Below are positions 47,817 to 64,000 of a stretch of DNA of 64,000 bases, piece after piece. How positions within the stretch are numbered: the first letter of the stretch is position 1; the number at the start of each line of letters is the position of its first letter. The stretch is from Psococerastis gibbosa (Eukaryota > Arthropoda > Insecta > Psocodea > Psocidae), in the NCBI GenBank assembly GCA_963971405.1, contig OZ020485.1, positions 6,138,001 to 6,202,000 of the forward strand, given 5' to 3'. The translations under genes were made by a program, and so were the position numbers. The notes under the pieces were generated by a model. It had not been told where the DNA came from and ran no database searches. It worked only from the letters and a program-made list of their open reading frames with translations.

Positions 47817-50800
47817 TTACATGGAACATGACGTGTCATCGTCATACGCTTGTGCATCTACGTCTTCGTCATCTGTATATTGTGCGATAGAAACAGTTGC
47901 CATTCCCTTTGAATTCGGAGTTTTTAATGTTTGCAAGGCAATGTACTGCAATTTGTTTTGATATTCCTCTGCCTCCTTTATTTTTTTAGCGTATAGCAGT
48001 CTAAGCTGGCGTGCCTCACGTTTCGCCTGCAAGTACCTCTGGCTGACTTTGGCTATCAATGCCTCATCATTCTGTAAAAAATAAATTATGCTGGTATTAC
48101 TATCGTCTGCAAGAATGGGAAATTTTCAGCAATGGTACACATGACACTTTTTTTAATTATAGCAAATGGGCTACCCAGAAGATTTCTGAAACTGGCATGA
48201 AACCGACCTCACTTTCCGTCTGCTTCACGCCAGCTTCAGAAATCTTCTGGTTAGCCCACTTGCTGCAATGAAAAAAAGACAGCCATTCGCGCGTACCGAA
48301 TCGTTCGTGTGTAGCGGGCTTAAGATTTTCTGCATAAGCGACCAGCCGATTACTTTATAATTCAATTGTTTTCACAGAAGAAATTACCCCAGAACCTGAG
48401 TTGGGGAACACCTCTTTGAATTGACGAAGCCCAAAACTGGGATTATATCTATTTATATATGTATATATATATATCTCAGTTAACAATGGCTAACCTGTTT
48501 TGAACTTTGAAGAGGATATGATTCGCAGAAAATCGGCACTACAATATTCGGCAATTTTAATTTTTAATTTAATTTATTACGCGATTAATACAAAACCTAT
48601 TCAACTTGTAGAAGACTATTTTCACCCATCGTATCGAAGTCATTTCATTACTAAAATTTCACGCAACATAAAATTAATGAATAAATAAAATAGCAAAAAT
48701 AATACATACCCTATGATAATCATTATGTTTTATACATGTAATCATCACGCTTAAGCTTAAGCGCTGCATGTTTGCGTGTAACACAATACTGTGGTTTTCA
48801 GTGGGGTTGGTTAGGTGTGGTTCGGCAAACTGCTATCGGGAGCGAACTGGACAGCGAGTTGCCTGGGGACCGTCTAAAACAGTTTGCCTTTGTCTATTGT
48901 ACGATATTTCAGTATAATGGGTTAATGGTTTTCACAAACTTTTAAAAATGGTTGACAGGAACAGAAACGGGAGTGTGTGTTGGCGTAAATATAGTGATCT
49001 ACTTGATAACTTAAAGGCAAGTTTACACACGAAATCAAATGATGTTAACTCGATCTCGGAATATTATTACGTATTAAATAGTCCTCTAAAACCTGAATTT
49101 TGAGGTAATGTGTGTAGTCACTTATTTTTCTTGTAGTTTATAATTTACAGTACTTGGCTACAGTTTAACTCCTAAAATGTGCAACTTACCGTTCTTTTTG
49201 TCCTTGCAGCTGGAGCTTCTTTTTTAATTTGGATTTCGCTTCCAGCAAAAACTCTACTATTCTTTTTTTCAGTCAAACTAAGAGCTTGCCGTCCAGCTTC
49301 TGCAATTTGTAAAATAAAAATAAATAAAAACGTTACCATAGAGCTTAATAGTGTTAACAAAACTGTTATGTTATACGTTTGCATTGCATTGCTCATAATT
49401 GTTGTAACCTCCCCGAAGGTTTTTGGGCTGAGGCACATAACACAGCTGTGTACTTACAAAATAGGAGTCCTGTATATTAATATAAAAAAGCTCAGAAAAA
49501 TTCCTGATATTTTTGAACACTGATATATTGATATTTAATTAAATTTTTGATATTTACACTTATACACCCCCCTTTTCACCTCCTTAATTACCTTCTTCCC
49601 CCCCCCCCCCTCCCTTTTATATTCCATAAAATTTAAGTTAAATATTACTATTTATACTTCCATTAAGTTATGGTTAACATGAAAAAAAGACTTCATTAGT
49701 GTTATTGTTTGCCAATTGTATTGCAATAAAGTCGTTATTCCCCCTCCGATTGTCCGTCAATGGTATTGCAGTAGCTATGCACTTACCAGTCAATATAACA
49801 GTTCGCCCGCTGCCAACCGCCGATGCCACTAAATTGGCATCCTCTCCATCCAACATTTCAATACCGTGCTCTTCCAAAATCATCCTAATTTCGTCCTGGT
49901 CCGTCTCCTGCATTTTCTGATAGTTTGATGAGTTACTGGGGGCCACAACTTTTTTTAAGGTCCGCCTCGCTGGAATGTACAGTGTATTTAAAATTAATTA
50001 TATCACAGTTGATACTTACTTAACGTGTCCGTGCCTAGAACACGTTGATCCAAAACGTTCACAGCAGATAAAAGGTATTGATGTTCACTTTGTATCATAG
50101 CTCATTAAACCATCCTATACCAACGACCCTATCAGTTTCCAGTCAGACATATGCCAAGTTTATACATAGTTTTACATGAGGAAATATCAAAATCTTTTCT
50201 TGTCCCAGGGATACCTATGGATTCCAATGAAATAAAAAAGTAGACTAAAAATTATCATCATAGACTACCCGATCACAATACGAAGACACTTGGCGAGGCT
50301 TATTTTTTTAATGCAGAAATGGCATATTCAGGAAAAGAATCATTTCATTAGCAGTATAATTCAATATGAAACCTTATTGGAAGACCTTATTACTTCGCGC
50401 ATTAAAAGAAATAAGCCTATCCAAATTGCTTCACATTGCGGTCGAGTAGTACATCTCATCTTGTAGGCTTAGTATTTCTTAGCTTACCTGGATTTGTCCT
50501 GGACATGAAAATTGCTGGTATTACTTTGTTAGACCGATTGTTTTTAACTTCGTCGTGGGTATTAACCACATATGGATCACGCCTCGCCTGAAATAAAAAC
50601 CAATTTCATCAATGTGCACGACAAAAATGCAAATACGGTAAGCTGAATTATGCAACCATTTTCTAATTAAAGGGCACGTGCACACAGGAGTATAGTCGCC
50701 TTAGTCGTTGCGTGTTTTTTTCAGGTTACTTACTGAAGCGTACCTTGCTGAATGCTTTACAGGGCAAGCACTGTAAGGTTTGTTCAACAGTAAGAACATA

Positions 50801-53800
50801 AACTGGCAGTTTACCCTGGGTTTAGAAACAGCTAGGTGTGTTTTCCTCTTTTGGTTAGACAATTGCCACGAAAGTATGGAATTTACTGTTTTGGTTATGT
50901 TCTGCATAATTATTATCGTACGTTATAAGCCAGTCAAAAAAATCTGTTAATGAAATAAGAGACATTTCCGGCCCAACGATAATGTTTGCAATTTTTATGC
51001 TGAGAGGTAAGATGCTCCTGACGACCCAGCGTCGCTCGGAAGTTTGAAATAAACAAGAAAATAATTGAATGTAAAAAGTTTCATGGGTACTGAAAAATTA
51101 AAAAAATCGTCCAATAAATATAACCTTCCCAACATGCGCAGATGCTTCGAACTTATTGCTGGAAAATCCAAGTATGAAATTGGTGTATTTTTATCAAATT
51201 CATTGGAACGATGTTGCAAACATGATACGATGCTAAAAATCCCTTAATAGAGTTATTGCTCATATCCCGTGTTAACGAGACTGTGCGTTAACAAAAGGAA
51301 AAGAAAACAGCCTGTTTGAAGAAATTAGTCCTTAGCTCTGCTATGGATTTGGTAAAATTTGACTGGTTCATAACACAATAGGCAATGAAAGAAACTATTA
51401 ATGTGTCTATTATTGGAGAAATCGCATCAGAAGCCATGTTCCCATAGTAATCGAGTTATTTGCGAGAGATAAAATCGGATGTGAAGAATCTAAGGAGTTC
51501 TGGTTTTCTATGGTCCAGATCAAACAAATACGACAAATACTCCCATATCGTACAGTACCTGCAGCAGTTGAAGGATTTTCTCATTTTCATTTTCTCGTGC
51601 AATGTCAATACAGGACTTATCAAACTTATTTTGTTGGTAAGGATCTGCACCATTTTGTAGAAGAACTTCAACTAAATCCAAATGTTCCCTCTCCACAGCC
51701 CAATGTAGCGGTGTCATTAATATCTAGAAAATGTATGATACTTAGAATTGGCAAGTGACCAGAAAAGAGTATAGCCGATATCATATTTATAGGTATTTCT
51801 TATTTGTCTATTGTTATGTCAAATATATTAATGTCGCTTTGTATCATAACTCTTAATGTTCCATAGAAATCAATTGTAAACAAAATGTATAACCCACCAG
51901 ATCTGCAGCATGAATATCGGCACCGTTTGCCAACAGAAACATAGCCACATGCGTGTGCCCTTCTTGACAAGCTAAATGCAACGGCGTTTTCTCAACTTTA
52001 GATCTTGCATCTTTTAAAATACCTAAAAATATACACACTCATTATATTAAGTGGGAAGCTGTCAGGACAGATTATTCCCAGAGCCATATTTGAAATAAAA
52101 CAATTAAGGCTTGTCGAAAGAATTTTGCAAAGACACCGTTAAAAACGAAAAATAGGGTGTGTCGTAGGCAAACGAGACTGGAGACACCTAGCGGACAATT
52201 TCAACACATAGTTGCCTCCAGACAAACAAGATTGTCCGCCTACTTTTTGTCACAAGATGGTTGCTGATCATATTTTCAAGCCCTAGCATAAGACATTTCA
52301 CTTCAAAAATTAAATTCTATAGAGCAATTAATGACGCATTATTTCCAAAAATATAATAAAATATAGAATACATGCATGTTAATTTATTGGTTTGTGTACC
52401 TGATCGTACAAGCGTCTCACATGTGTCCAAATGGCCTCCTAATGCTGCATGATGCAATGATGTCATCCCCCACTGCAATTAAACATTTTGTTTAAAAATT
52501 TCCAGGAGAAAATAAAATGCCACATTTATCAAATATCAAATGAAATGTCGAATATTAAAAGCTGCCAAAAATACCTAATCTCCTAGAGGACATTTTTTGA
52601 TGTATGCAATACAATAATTTAAACGTGCATGATCTGTGCTTATGCAATAATAATGTTCAATAGGAACTTCTTTATTTCCTCAACAAAAAAAAAATATATG
52701 CATATAGTATATGAATCGATTATTTATGAAACCAGTCATGTCCCCAAACACAAATTTTTCAGGAGAGATGAAAAACCGTTCAGTTTCTTTAGTACGGCTA
52801 TGATGTTTTTCCCTTTAGACTCTCCTAGTTTCTCTTCATGAGCCGCTATTTAGTATCGTTAATGATAGTTTTTTCTAACCTAGGGAGAGCTTTAAAGTTG
52901 GTGGACTTGACTGCTTTCAAAAATTAATACGCAACAATTTACGTTTTACAAACTTTAATGCTTCTCAAGTAGACATTAGGTCACAAATAAGACATTAAGT
53001 CATGCCAGACTTAGTTTTTTACGAGTTTTATTCTCTTTCCCTCATAGGCCACTTCAAAATCTTGGCAAAAAAAAAAAAATCCCTTCAGGAACGTGAATTC
53101 CCTTCGTGAACGTCAATTTCCCCAAATCTTCAACTTTGCTCTGAGAATTGGCACTTAACACTTTTTTAATTAACGCGAAGTCGAAGTCTTGATCGCAGGG
53201 AAGAAAAGAGTGGCCGCAAATAGGCAGATGATAGTAAATTTTGTCAAATTGGCCAGAGTCTGTTAAGAGTGTACACAGCCCGTAGAAAATTGGCAGCCCG
53301 AAAGAACAAACTTCCATTGCACCCATCTGGGCAAAGTGTTCGTGGTATAAATTATGCCTAATGGTAGCAGTGCCATCTCCCATGTTGTGAATTCCAAAAG
53401 CAAAGACAGAGAGCTGCCTTAAATAATAAGTCTCTTGTACTGGAACAGTAGGCAGTGAAATATTTTGCGTGTAGTCAAAGACAAGGGCTGTTTTAGTTTT
53501 GCCATGTTCAATAATTTCACACAGTTTTAATAAACAAAAAATAACAAAAACTTAGAGTTTTAGAAAAACTCTTTTGTTATTTTTTGTTTATTAAAATGAA
53601 ATACCACGAAGTCACGAGTAATCTAATTATTTATACAGTTTTAATTATGAAACCAGTTAAGTCCCGGACATGACTAGTTTCAAAAATAAATGAAATATTC
53701 AAAGCGATTCCATCGCATTAGTTAGAGTGGGACATCACTGGTTCCACAACTCAACGATGCATCTTGCCACAAAGAACATACAAATAACAAAAAATAAAAA

Positions 53801-55341
53801 TGTCGAAAAGTATCACTTAACTGGTTTCATAAATAATCTATTCATATACTGTATAATAATAAAAATTCTATATTTCCAATAAATACAAATATACATCAAA
53901 ATGCAATTAGGGCTCCCATGCCTACATAGAGACACACAAATATTGCATGCTACATACAGTATATACAATATGTGCCCGTCTATAAAATCAATTGGCCACG
54001 CCTATTGAACTTGATTTGTGACCATTAAGGATAGCTTGTGGGGAAGGATATAAAAAACATGGCTATCGGTATCAGTGACGGCCAAACATCATACTCGTAT
54101 ATCAAAATGTAGAGGAGTATTTCTTCTAAAGGATTAGATATTTTTTATAGCTCTACAATGAAATCGGCGGATTATCCAAATTAGGATAGTACTGGGGTCA
54201 GGTGGAACGCAACGAAATGCATAGATGAAGAGCCTGGTGCAAGAGACATTTTGTGTGATTTGGATAAAGGTATAGTTTAGCTACCCCTCATAAAATCACA
54301 AAATTTGGTTCTATATCGTTGACTTAGCTTTAAAGAAACTCATTTCCGAAAGAATTAAAAGTCGGAAAAGTATAGTTTTTTAGTTACAGCCCAATTTAGA
54401 TCGAATTTTTGCATGGGCAGGTACCTATAGGGACAAATTGCACATAAATTTTATTATGGAAGGAACATTGTCAGAAGCATGTAAATAATACAACCCTTGC
54501 TTAAAATATGAATTCCCTTGCAAATAGGATGTTTTCCTTCCATATTAAAAGGATTTTCATTCGACTTTTGATACAGCGGGGTAGCTAAACTACACTTTTA
54601 TCGCGATTTGGAGTTAAGTGAACTATGCTGTTACTCATGTTGATCTATATGTTAGGCGGGTTTCCACATACGTCAATCGTCAATGAGAAATATGAAATTG
54701 AAGGTTTAGCAGACATTAAAGACATACTTGCTACCACGTCAAAACCATATTTCTCATTGACGATTGACGTATATGGAAACCCCGCCTTAGAAGCCAGGAA
54801 CAGGAACAACTATATCAGTCATTATGACAATGTTAGAATACTGGGTATTACCTATACATTTTCAGTTGAGTTTCAAACTTTAGCCTCCTCATTTATTTTT
54901 TATTTAGAGAGTTTATGTTTGCCACTATGCATTTCATATGCATTTTCGCTTGGTTAGAAATTGTTCCATTTCCACAAACGTTCCACGGCGTATGTCAGAC
55001 ACCCAGTGCTTATATTTATATATTGAAATTCTCTTCATGGAAAGAAATGGGCTAGGCCCCGCATTGATTACCGTTGTTAGTAAGACACGCCTTTGTCGTG
55101 TCTCTCTGTTGTGATAGGTTTGGGGTCTGCCCATTTTAATTTTGAGCTTAGAAATATTACCAAACAACATTAATAATTAGTTAATTACCCAATCTGTGGC
55201 GAATGGAGCTCCAAACTTGACACATTCAATGACAGCTTGTGTGTCTCCAATGCGTGCGGCCGCAATCAAACTTTTCCCCAATTCTAAAAGTTCTCCTCCA
55301 GTTTCCAATTCTAATGATGACAAAGTATCTAATTCAGTCAT
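47817..55341 (-). CDS. GABPB: GA-binding protein subunit beta (ankyrin-repeat transcription cofactor), complete, 8 exons
   Basis: Nuclear cofactor that pairs with the ETS protein GABP-alpha through ankyrin repeats and forms heterotetramers through a C-terminal coiled coil. Exons in transcription order: 55341-55189, 52472-52400, 52022-51898, 51723-51559, 50587-50488, 49969-49787, 49299-49190, 48071-47817. All are GT-AG with consistent phases; total 1164 nt, 387 aa (human GABPB1 about 395). Domain order: N-terminal helix, then about four ankyrin repeats (residues about 20-170; GAPFATDW, TPLHLA, MTPLHW, NGAD motifs), a linker, the conserved RTVILTEAGRQAL segment, and a Lys/Glu-rich coiled coil (residues about 304-345) with an acidic tail. 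The start ATG fits the family N-terminus. Intron 1 holds a transposon and a MITE. Human GABPB has Trp-Leu-Gly where this junction gives Trp-Trp-Gly; alignment shows no gap. The beta1/beta2 paralogue label cannot be decided. Confidence 0.95.
48110..48290. mobile_element. Foldback element in GABPB intron 7
   Basis: The arms share atggctac.cagaagatttctga and its complement tcagaaatcttctggttagc, extending outward through T-rich blocks for about 55 bp each side. It lies just upstream of the last GABPB exon. Non-coding. Confidence 0.65.
53054..53530 (-). pseudogene. Transposase-like protein fragment
   Basis: The minus-strand frame contains ALVFDYTQNISLPTVPVQET, YYLRQLSVFAFGIHNMGDGT and FDKIYYHLPICGHSFLPCDQ. 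I recall similar proteins scattered in many insect genomes as uncharacterised transposon-derived ORFs; the superfamily name is uncertain. The middle part seems shortened and both ends are lost. It lies within inverted ends at 52706-53850 and is in the same orientation as GABPB. Confidence 0.6.
53525..53596. repeat. Perfect 25-bp-arm hairpin
   Basis: The 25-base left arm starts ttttaataaacaaaaaataa at 53525 and is exactly complementary to 53572-53596, with a 22-bp loop, next to the start of the transposase fragment. Confidence 0.85.
54655..54786. mobile_element. Harbinger-like foldback MITE, copy (d), TTA duplication
   Basis: A 132-bp near-perfect hairpin with ends GGCGGGTTTCCACATACGTC and its complement, flanked by TTA on both sides (54652-54654, 54787-54789). 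It keeps the shared core agcagacattaaagacat and gctaccacgtcaa. It lies in GABPB intron 1; the plus-strand open frame through it is an artefact. Confidence 0.85.
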
Positions 55342-55649
55342 TTTTAACGATTAATAGAGTTAATTTGGCGATACAAAATAATATTTCGTAATGCATTGTT
55401 TGTTTATACCGCCATCACTGTTTTGGGCCAATTTCTGTTCTGCTTACACGTTTTCATGGCTGCAATATTTCTGCTCCCACGAAGTTTGTGTTTACAAAAT
55501 TTGCATTTATATAATAATCATTGATAGATTATTTTTAGTTTTTTGATTTTATATCATTGAATGATTGAAAGGTGTGTTTTTTACCCGTGAATTATTTTAT
55601 GCTCACTTATTATCCAATCATCCCTTTTAAAAAGCGAAGAACAAAAAAT
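55342..55649. promoter_or_regulatory. Likely bidirectional promoter of GABPB and PGGT1B
   Basis: The two start codons face away from each other across 308 bp, which must contain both 5' UTRs and promoters. The interval is AT-rich and repeat-free. No TATA box stands out at a set distance, and no transcription start can be placed from sequence alone. Confidence 0.55.
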
Positions 55650-61296
<5,647 letters not shown>

Positions 61297-61542
61297 GTAA
61301 GTTGATAAGACGAGGTATATTATTTTGATGAAGTTAATCAGAAAAGCCCGTCAGAGGACAAGAAGGGATTACAAATGAAGCAATGAAAAGAAAGTTGGGT
61401 GTGGAGGAGCCATTGGTGGAGACGATAGCGAGGAGACTGGAATGGATAACAGCAGGTGCGCGAGGAAATGGCTGGAGGAAGAAAATTAAATTAATTAAAT
61501 TGAAAAACGTTTTTATTTTAGGCGAGCTTTATACTCTACCAG

Positions 61543-61711
61543 CAACCTGATCATGGCGATTATAATTCCGGTATTTATTTAATCCTCTGGTATTAAAAAT
61601 GTAAACAAGATAATTTTGTAATGGAAAGTGCTATTCAAAATGTATTTGTTTACATTTTTAATACCAGGGGATTAAATAAATACCGGTATTATAATCGCCA
61701 TGATCAGGCTG
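61543..61711. mobile_element. MITE family M2, copy 2
   Basis: It starts CAACCTGATCATGGCGATTA and ends in the complement of CAGCCTGATCATGGCGATTA. Length and centre match copy 1 at 4651-4819 with few changes. Confidence 0.82.
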
Positions 61712-61759
61712 CAGGTAAACTATGTTTGTTTACAAAATCAATATACATTTTTTCCTGCA

Positions 61760-61950
61760 AAAAAAAAAAAAAAAAGAATAAGTAATTATTCAATATCTCA
61801 AGCACTCATTCATTCACTCTGACGCATCACTCCCCAGAAATTGATGACATGCTGTCCTAAATCTCCCCAAATTATTCTCTGTCCTAGTTTCTTCTGGCGA
61901 GGAATTCCAAAGCCTATGGGTGTTCAATGCGAAGGAATGTTTGTAGTAAT
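61760..61950 (-). pseudogene. LINE reverse-transcriptase tail
   Basis: The minus strand reads HSFALNTHRLWNSSPEET and LGRFRTACHQFLG followed by gaatgaatgagtg repeats, the usual RLWNSLP-type end of CR1-like elements and a simple tail. Confidence 0.6.
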
Positions 61951-62594
61951 ATAATATATGTATATAGTGACATAATAGGCCTATATGTAATTCTATAATA
62001 ATATTTTAATATGTATGCACTCGTATACTTATGACGTATATCAATTTTAAGAAACACGGTACAAATGCCTTGATCATGTTCGTTAGCCAGCTAGATCCGC
62101 CATTTTGTTTCATTGTGGCGGCCGATCAAAACCCTTAAGAAATCATATCTCAGTTAATATTGGTTGCAGAGGAATGGAATCAAATATGAAAGCCCGTATT
62201 ATTATGTACGGTAATGGTAATTAACACTTTTTACGAAAAATCAACGATTTGAAGATGACGTCCAGTCAAAGTGAAAATAATGTGGTAATGTGGCAAAAGT
62301 TCATGGTCGACTTTATGGTATGAAATTTGGAACACATAACATGAGTGTTTTGTTTGTTGATGTTGTGATCCGGAAGAGAATGGAGTCAATGGAGAGCGTA
62401 ATAATTTTCCTGTGGCGTTTTTATTTTTATATCTAATGGCACATAGAGAAAAGTAATAGTATAAAGGAAAAGCGGGGTCGGCGCTAGTTCGAAATTGTTT
62501 CTGCAATATGATATCGCTTACAAGGGAAGAAGAAACCACTACCCCTTGCAGCGGGGTCTGCACTTGCTTGAAATCTCCCTACACCAGCAGCCTG

Positions 62595-62757
62595 CAGCCT
62601 GATCGAGGCGATTATAATATCGGGGTTAAATAAATACCCTATAACTGTAAACAAACAAATTTTGAATAGCACTTTCCATTATAAAATTATCTTGTTTACA
62701 TTTTTATTACCAGGGGATTAAATAAATACCGGTATTATAATCGCCTCGATCAGGCTG
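62595..62757. mobile_element. MITE family M2, copy 3
   Basis: The left arm has a short deletion after cggggttaaataaatac; the right arm is intact (ggattaaataaataccggta). The next copy starts immediately after it. Confidence 0.8.
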
Positions 62758-63235
62758 CTGATCATGGCGATTATAATACCGGGGTTAATATAATACCATG
62801 TCACGTGATGGTGTTAATTCAATTGTTTAAAATAAATGAACAGCAAATATCAGAAATTTTTAAATTGTGATGTTGGTAATACTGAAGAACTGAACTGACG
62901 TGACGCTGCCGTAGCAAATATAAGCAGATATCACCCTAGAAATAAAGAATACACAAGTTTTAATTTTGAATTAATATATTAAGGATTATAAATAATTTGT
63001 CTAAATCTAAGGCAGAAAAAATGAAGAAACTCACCAAAAATATAGCTGAAGATCATTCAATTGTTTAAATAGACACAATTTGAATTTTCCGCGCTTAGCA
63101 CTCTTGCGACGATTACTAATATCAAAAATTAAAAATTCTGAAATTTGCTGTTCATTTATTTCAAATTAATAAAATATTAATACCATCACGTGACATGGTA
63201 TTAACACCGGTATTATAATCGCCTTAATCAGGCTG
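62758..63235. mobile_element. MITE family M2, longer variant
   Basis: It shares the outer arm (gatcatggcgattataatac at the left, tattataatcgccttaatca at the right) but then has different inner arms with accatgtcacgtgatggt and its complement, and a central region of about 350 bp. It could be closer to a parental element. Confidence 0.7.
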
Positions 63236-63847
63236 CTGCTCGGCCAGAGCCGAAAAGGAGTTTTTGTGTGTAAAAATGGTATAGCATTACATTCTGCTTT
63301 CTTGGCTCTTTAGCCATTGCCCTTATGCCAACCTAAATCGTTGTAGTATGGGTAATATGGCAGTCTCCTTTTAAATGTAAAATGTAACGAATGCATGTGT
63401 TCATTCATAACTGTAGTTTGTAATTAGGGGCTTCCGTCAAGCCACCAAATACCACATCAGTATAATCAAAAATTGATAGTACCATGGTCTATATCAGTGT
63501 CAGCCTCACTCTTGCATCTAGCATGTTTCTTAGCCTATAGCCCTAAACATTGCATGGATGGTTCCATTAAGGTTTTTACATATACTCTTTATTTGCGTCA
63601 TATTTTGGCCGAAAAAAGTTCCTAGATTTATCAGTTGCTGGCTGTACGGAATCGGGACTACATGTTATTGCACTAAAGGCAAAGCTGGCAAATCTACCCC
63701 TTTGAGTAACCTTTTAGAACCTAATATGGGGGAGATGTGGGGGACATTTAAACAAAACGGGCACCCTCACCTACAACACGAGGCAATGGGGAGACCTTGT
63801 AAGGCCAGCGCCACGCACAGCCAAGTGTGAGCGACTGGATCCTATAG

Positions 63848-63989
63848 CCTACTACAAGGTTCGGCCTACCTCAGAAAACTCCCGATTGAACTGAGAGCGG
63901 CTAGAAATGCTTCTAACTTTCCTAAATTGCTTAGAAACCATCTCTTAGAGAAAGCTTTCTACACTGTCACTGAGCCACTAGCACAATGA
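63848..63989 (+). pseudogene. LINE C-terminal remnant at the right edge
   Basis: The frame reads LQGSAYLRKLPIELRAARNA, SNFPKLLRNHLLEKAFYT and VTEPLAQ. The LP-x-LR-A and F-K-LR-HLL pattern resembles non-LTR reverse-transcriptase tails of the R1/Jockey group. It has no bearing on the PGGT1B last exon. Confidence 0.5.
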
Positions 63990-64000
63990 CAATGACAGAA

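Larger units (their letters stand above)
52706..53850. mobile_element. DNA transposon remnant with inverted ends in GABPB intron 1
   Basis: The left end agtatatgaatcgattattt (continuing atgaaaccagt) and the right end, complement, agtatatgaatagattattt (same continuation) are inverted repeats of about 31 bp. A subterminal copy of gaaaccagttaagtcc lies at 53648. Inside is a transposase-like fragment on the minus strand. Target duplication was not resolved because the flanks are AT-rich. Confidence 0.7.

Noticed and set aside
49179-49523. 114-residue plus-strand frame
   Set aside because: It is antisense to GABPB exon 7 and adjacent intron; no family resemblance.
54625-54957. 110-residue plus-strand frame in GABPB intron 1
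   Set aside because: It runs through the 54655-54786 MITE and has no recognisable domain.
55572-55649. Longer N-terminal extension of PGGT1B
   Set aside because: The extension begins at GTG and then an upstream ATG at 55599; the family N-terminus fits the ATG at 55650 better, though 55599 cannot be excluded.
61297-64000. Last exon of PGGT1B
   Set aside because: I looked for an acceptor followed by a phase-1 frame resembling GxCGLSL and found none; the exon is probably outside the window.

Overview
This window looks like nuclear DNA from an animal, most likely an arthropod. The protein-coding genes are split by GT-AG introns into exons with animal-like sequences. The rest is AT-rich and crowded with decayed transposable elements: LINE reverse-transcriptase tails, tRNA-derived SINEs, hAT-like and Harbinger-like MITEs, foldbacks, homopolymer tracts and a purine minisatellite. 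The amphiphysin-type first exon is closest to the insect form I know. I cannot name the species. There is no sign of bacterial operons, rRNA or CRISPR.

Left part (1-27,076): no exon was recognised. This is probably the first intron of an amphiphysin/BIN1 gene, whose first coding exon is at 27,077-27,145 on the minus strand and whose remaining exons must lie beyond position 1. It holds many repeats, including nested insertions with clear target-site duplications at about 0.4, 9.5 and 15 kb and hAT-type MITEs at 6.2, 9.5, 10.6 and 11.5 kb.

Middle part (27-44 kb): the last two coding exons of VMA21 (V-ATPase assembly factor) lie at 28,666-29,419, minus strand; its first exon was not found. A 2.2-kb hAT-like element (29,928-32,160), an array of degenerate repeated units with LINE fragments (33.2-37.9 kb) and an orphan candidate first exon (39,368-39,416) follow.

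Right part (44-64 kb): three well-supported genes. UROD (heme synthesis) is complete in three exons, 44,046-46,846, plus strand. GABPB (ankyrin-repeat partner of the ETS factor GABP-alpha) is complete in eight exons, 47,817-55,341, minus strand, convergent with UROD. PGGT1B (geranylgeranyltransferase-I beta subunit) starts only 308 bp from the GABPB start codon in the opposite direction (55,650) and has five exons here; its last part lies past the right edge. These are housekeeping functions without an obvious shared pathway. The GABPB/PGGT1B pair probably uses a bidirectional promoter.

I found no clear new gene system. What seems potentially undescribed is the repeat content: at least three SINE families, a foldback MITE family with 3-bp TAA/TTA duplications, a 64-bp-arm MITE that clusters in a PGGT1B intron, and a 1.1-kb transposon carrying a transposase-like remnant inside GABPB intron 1.
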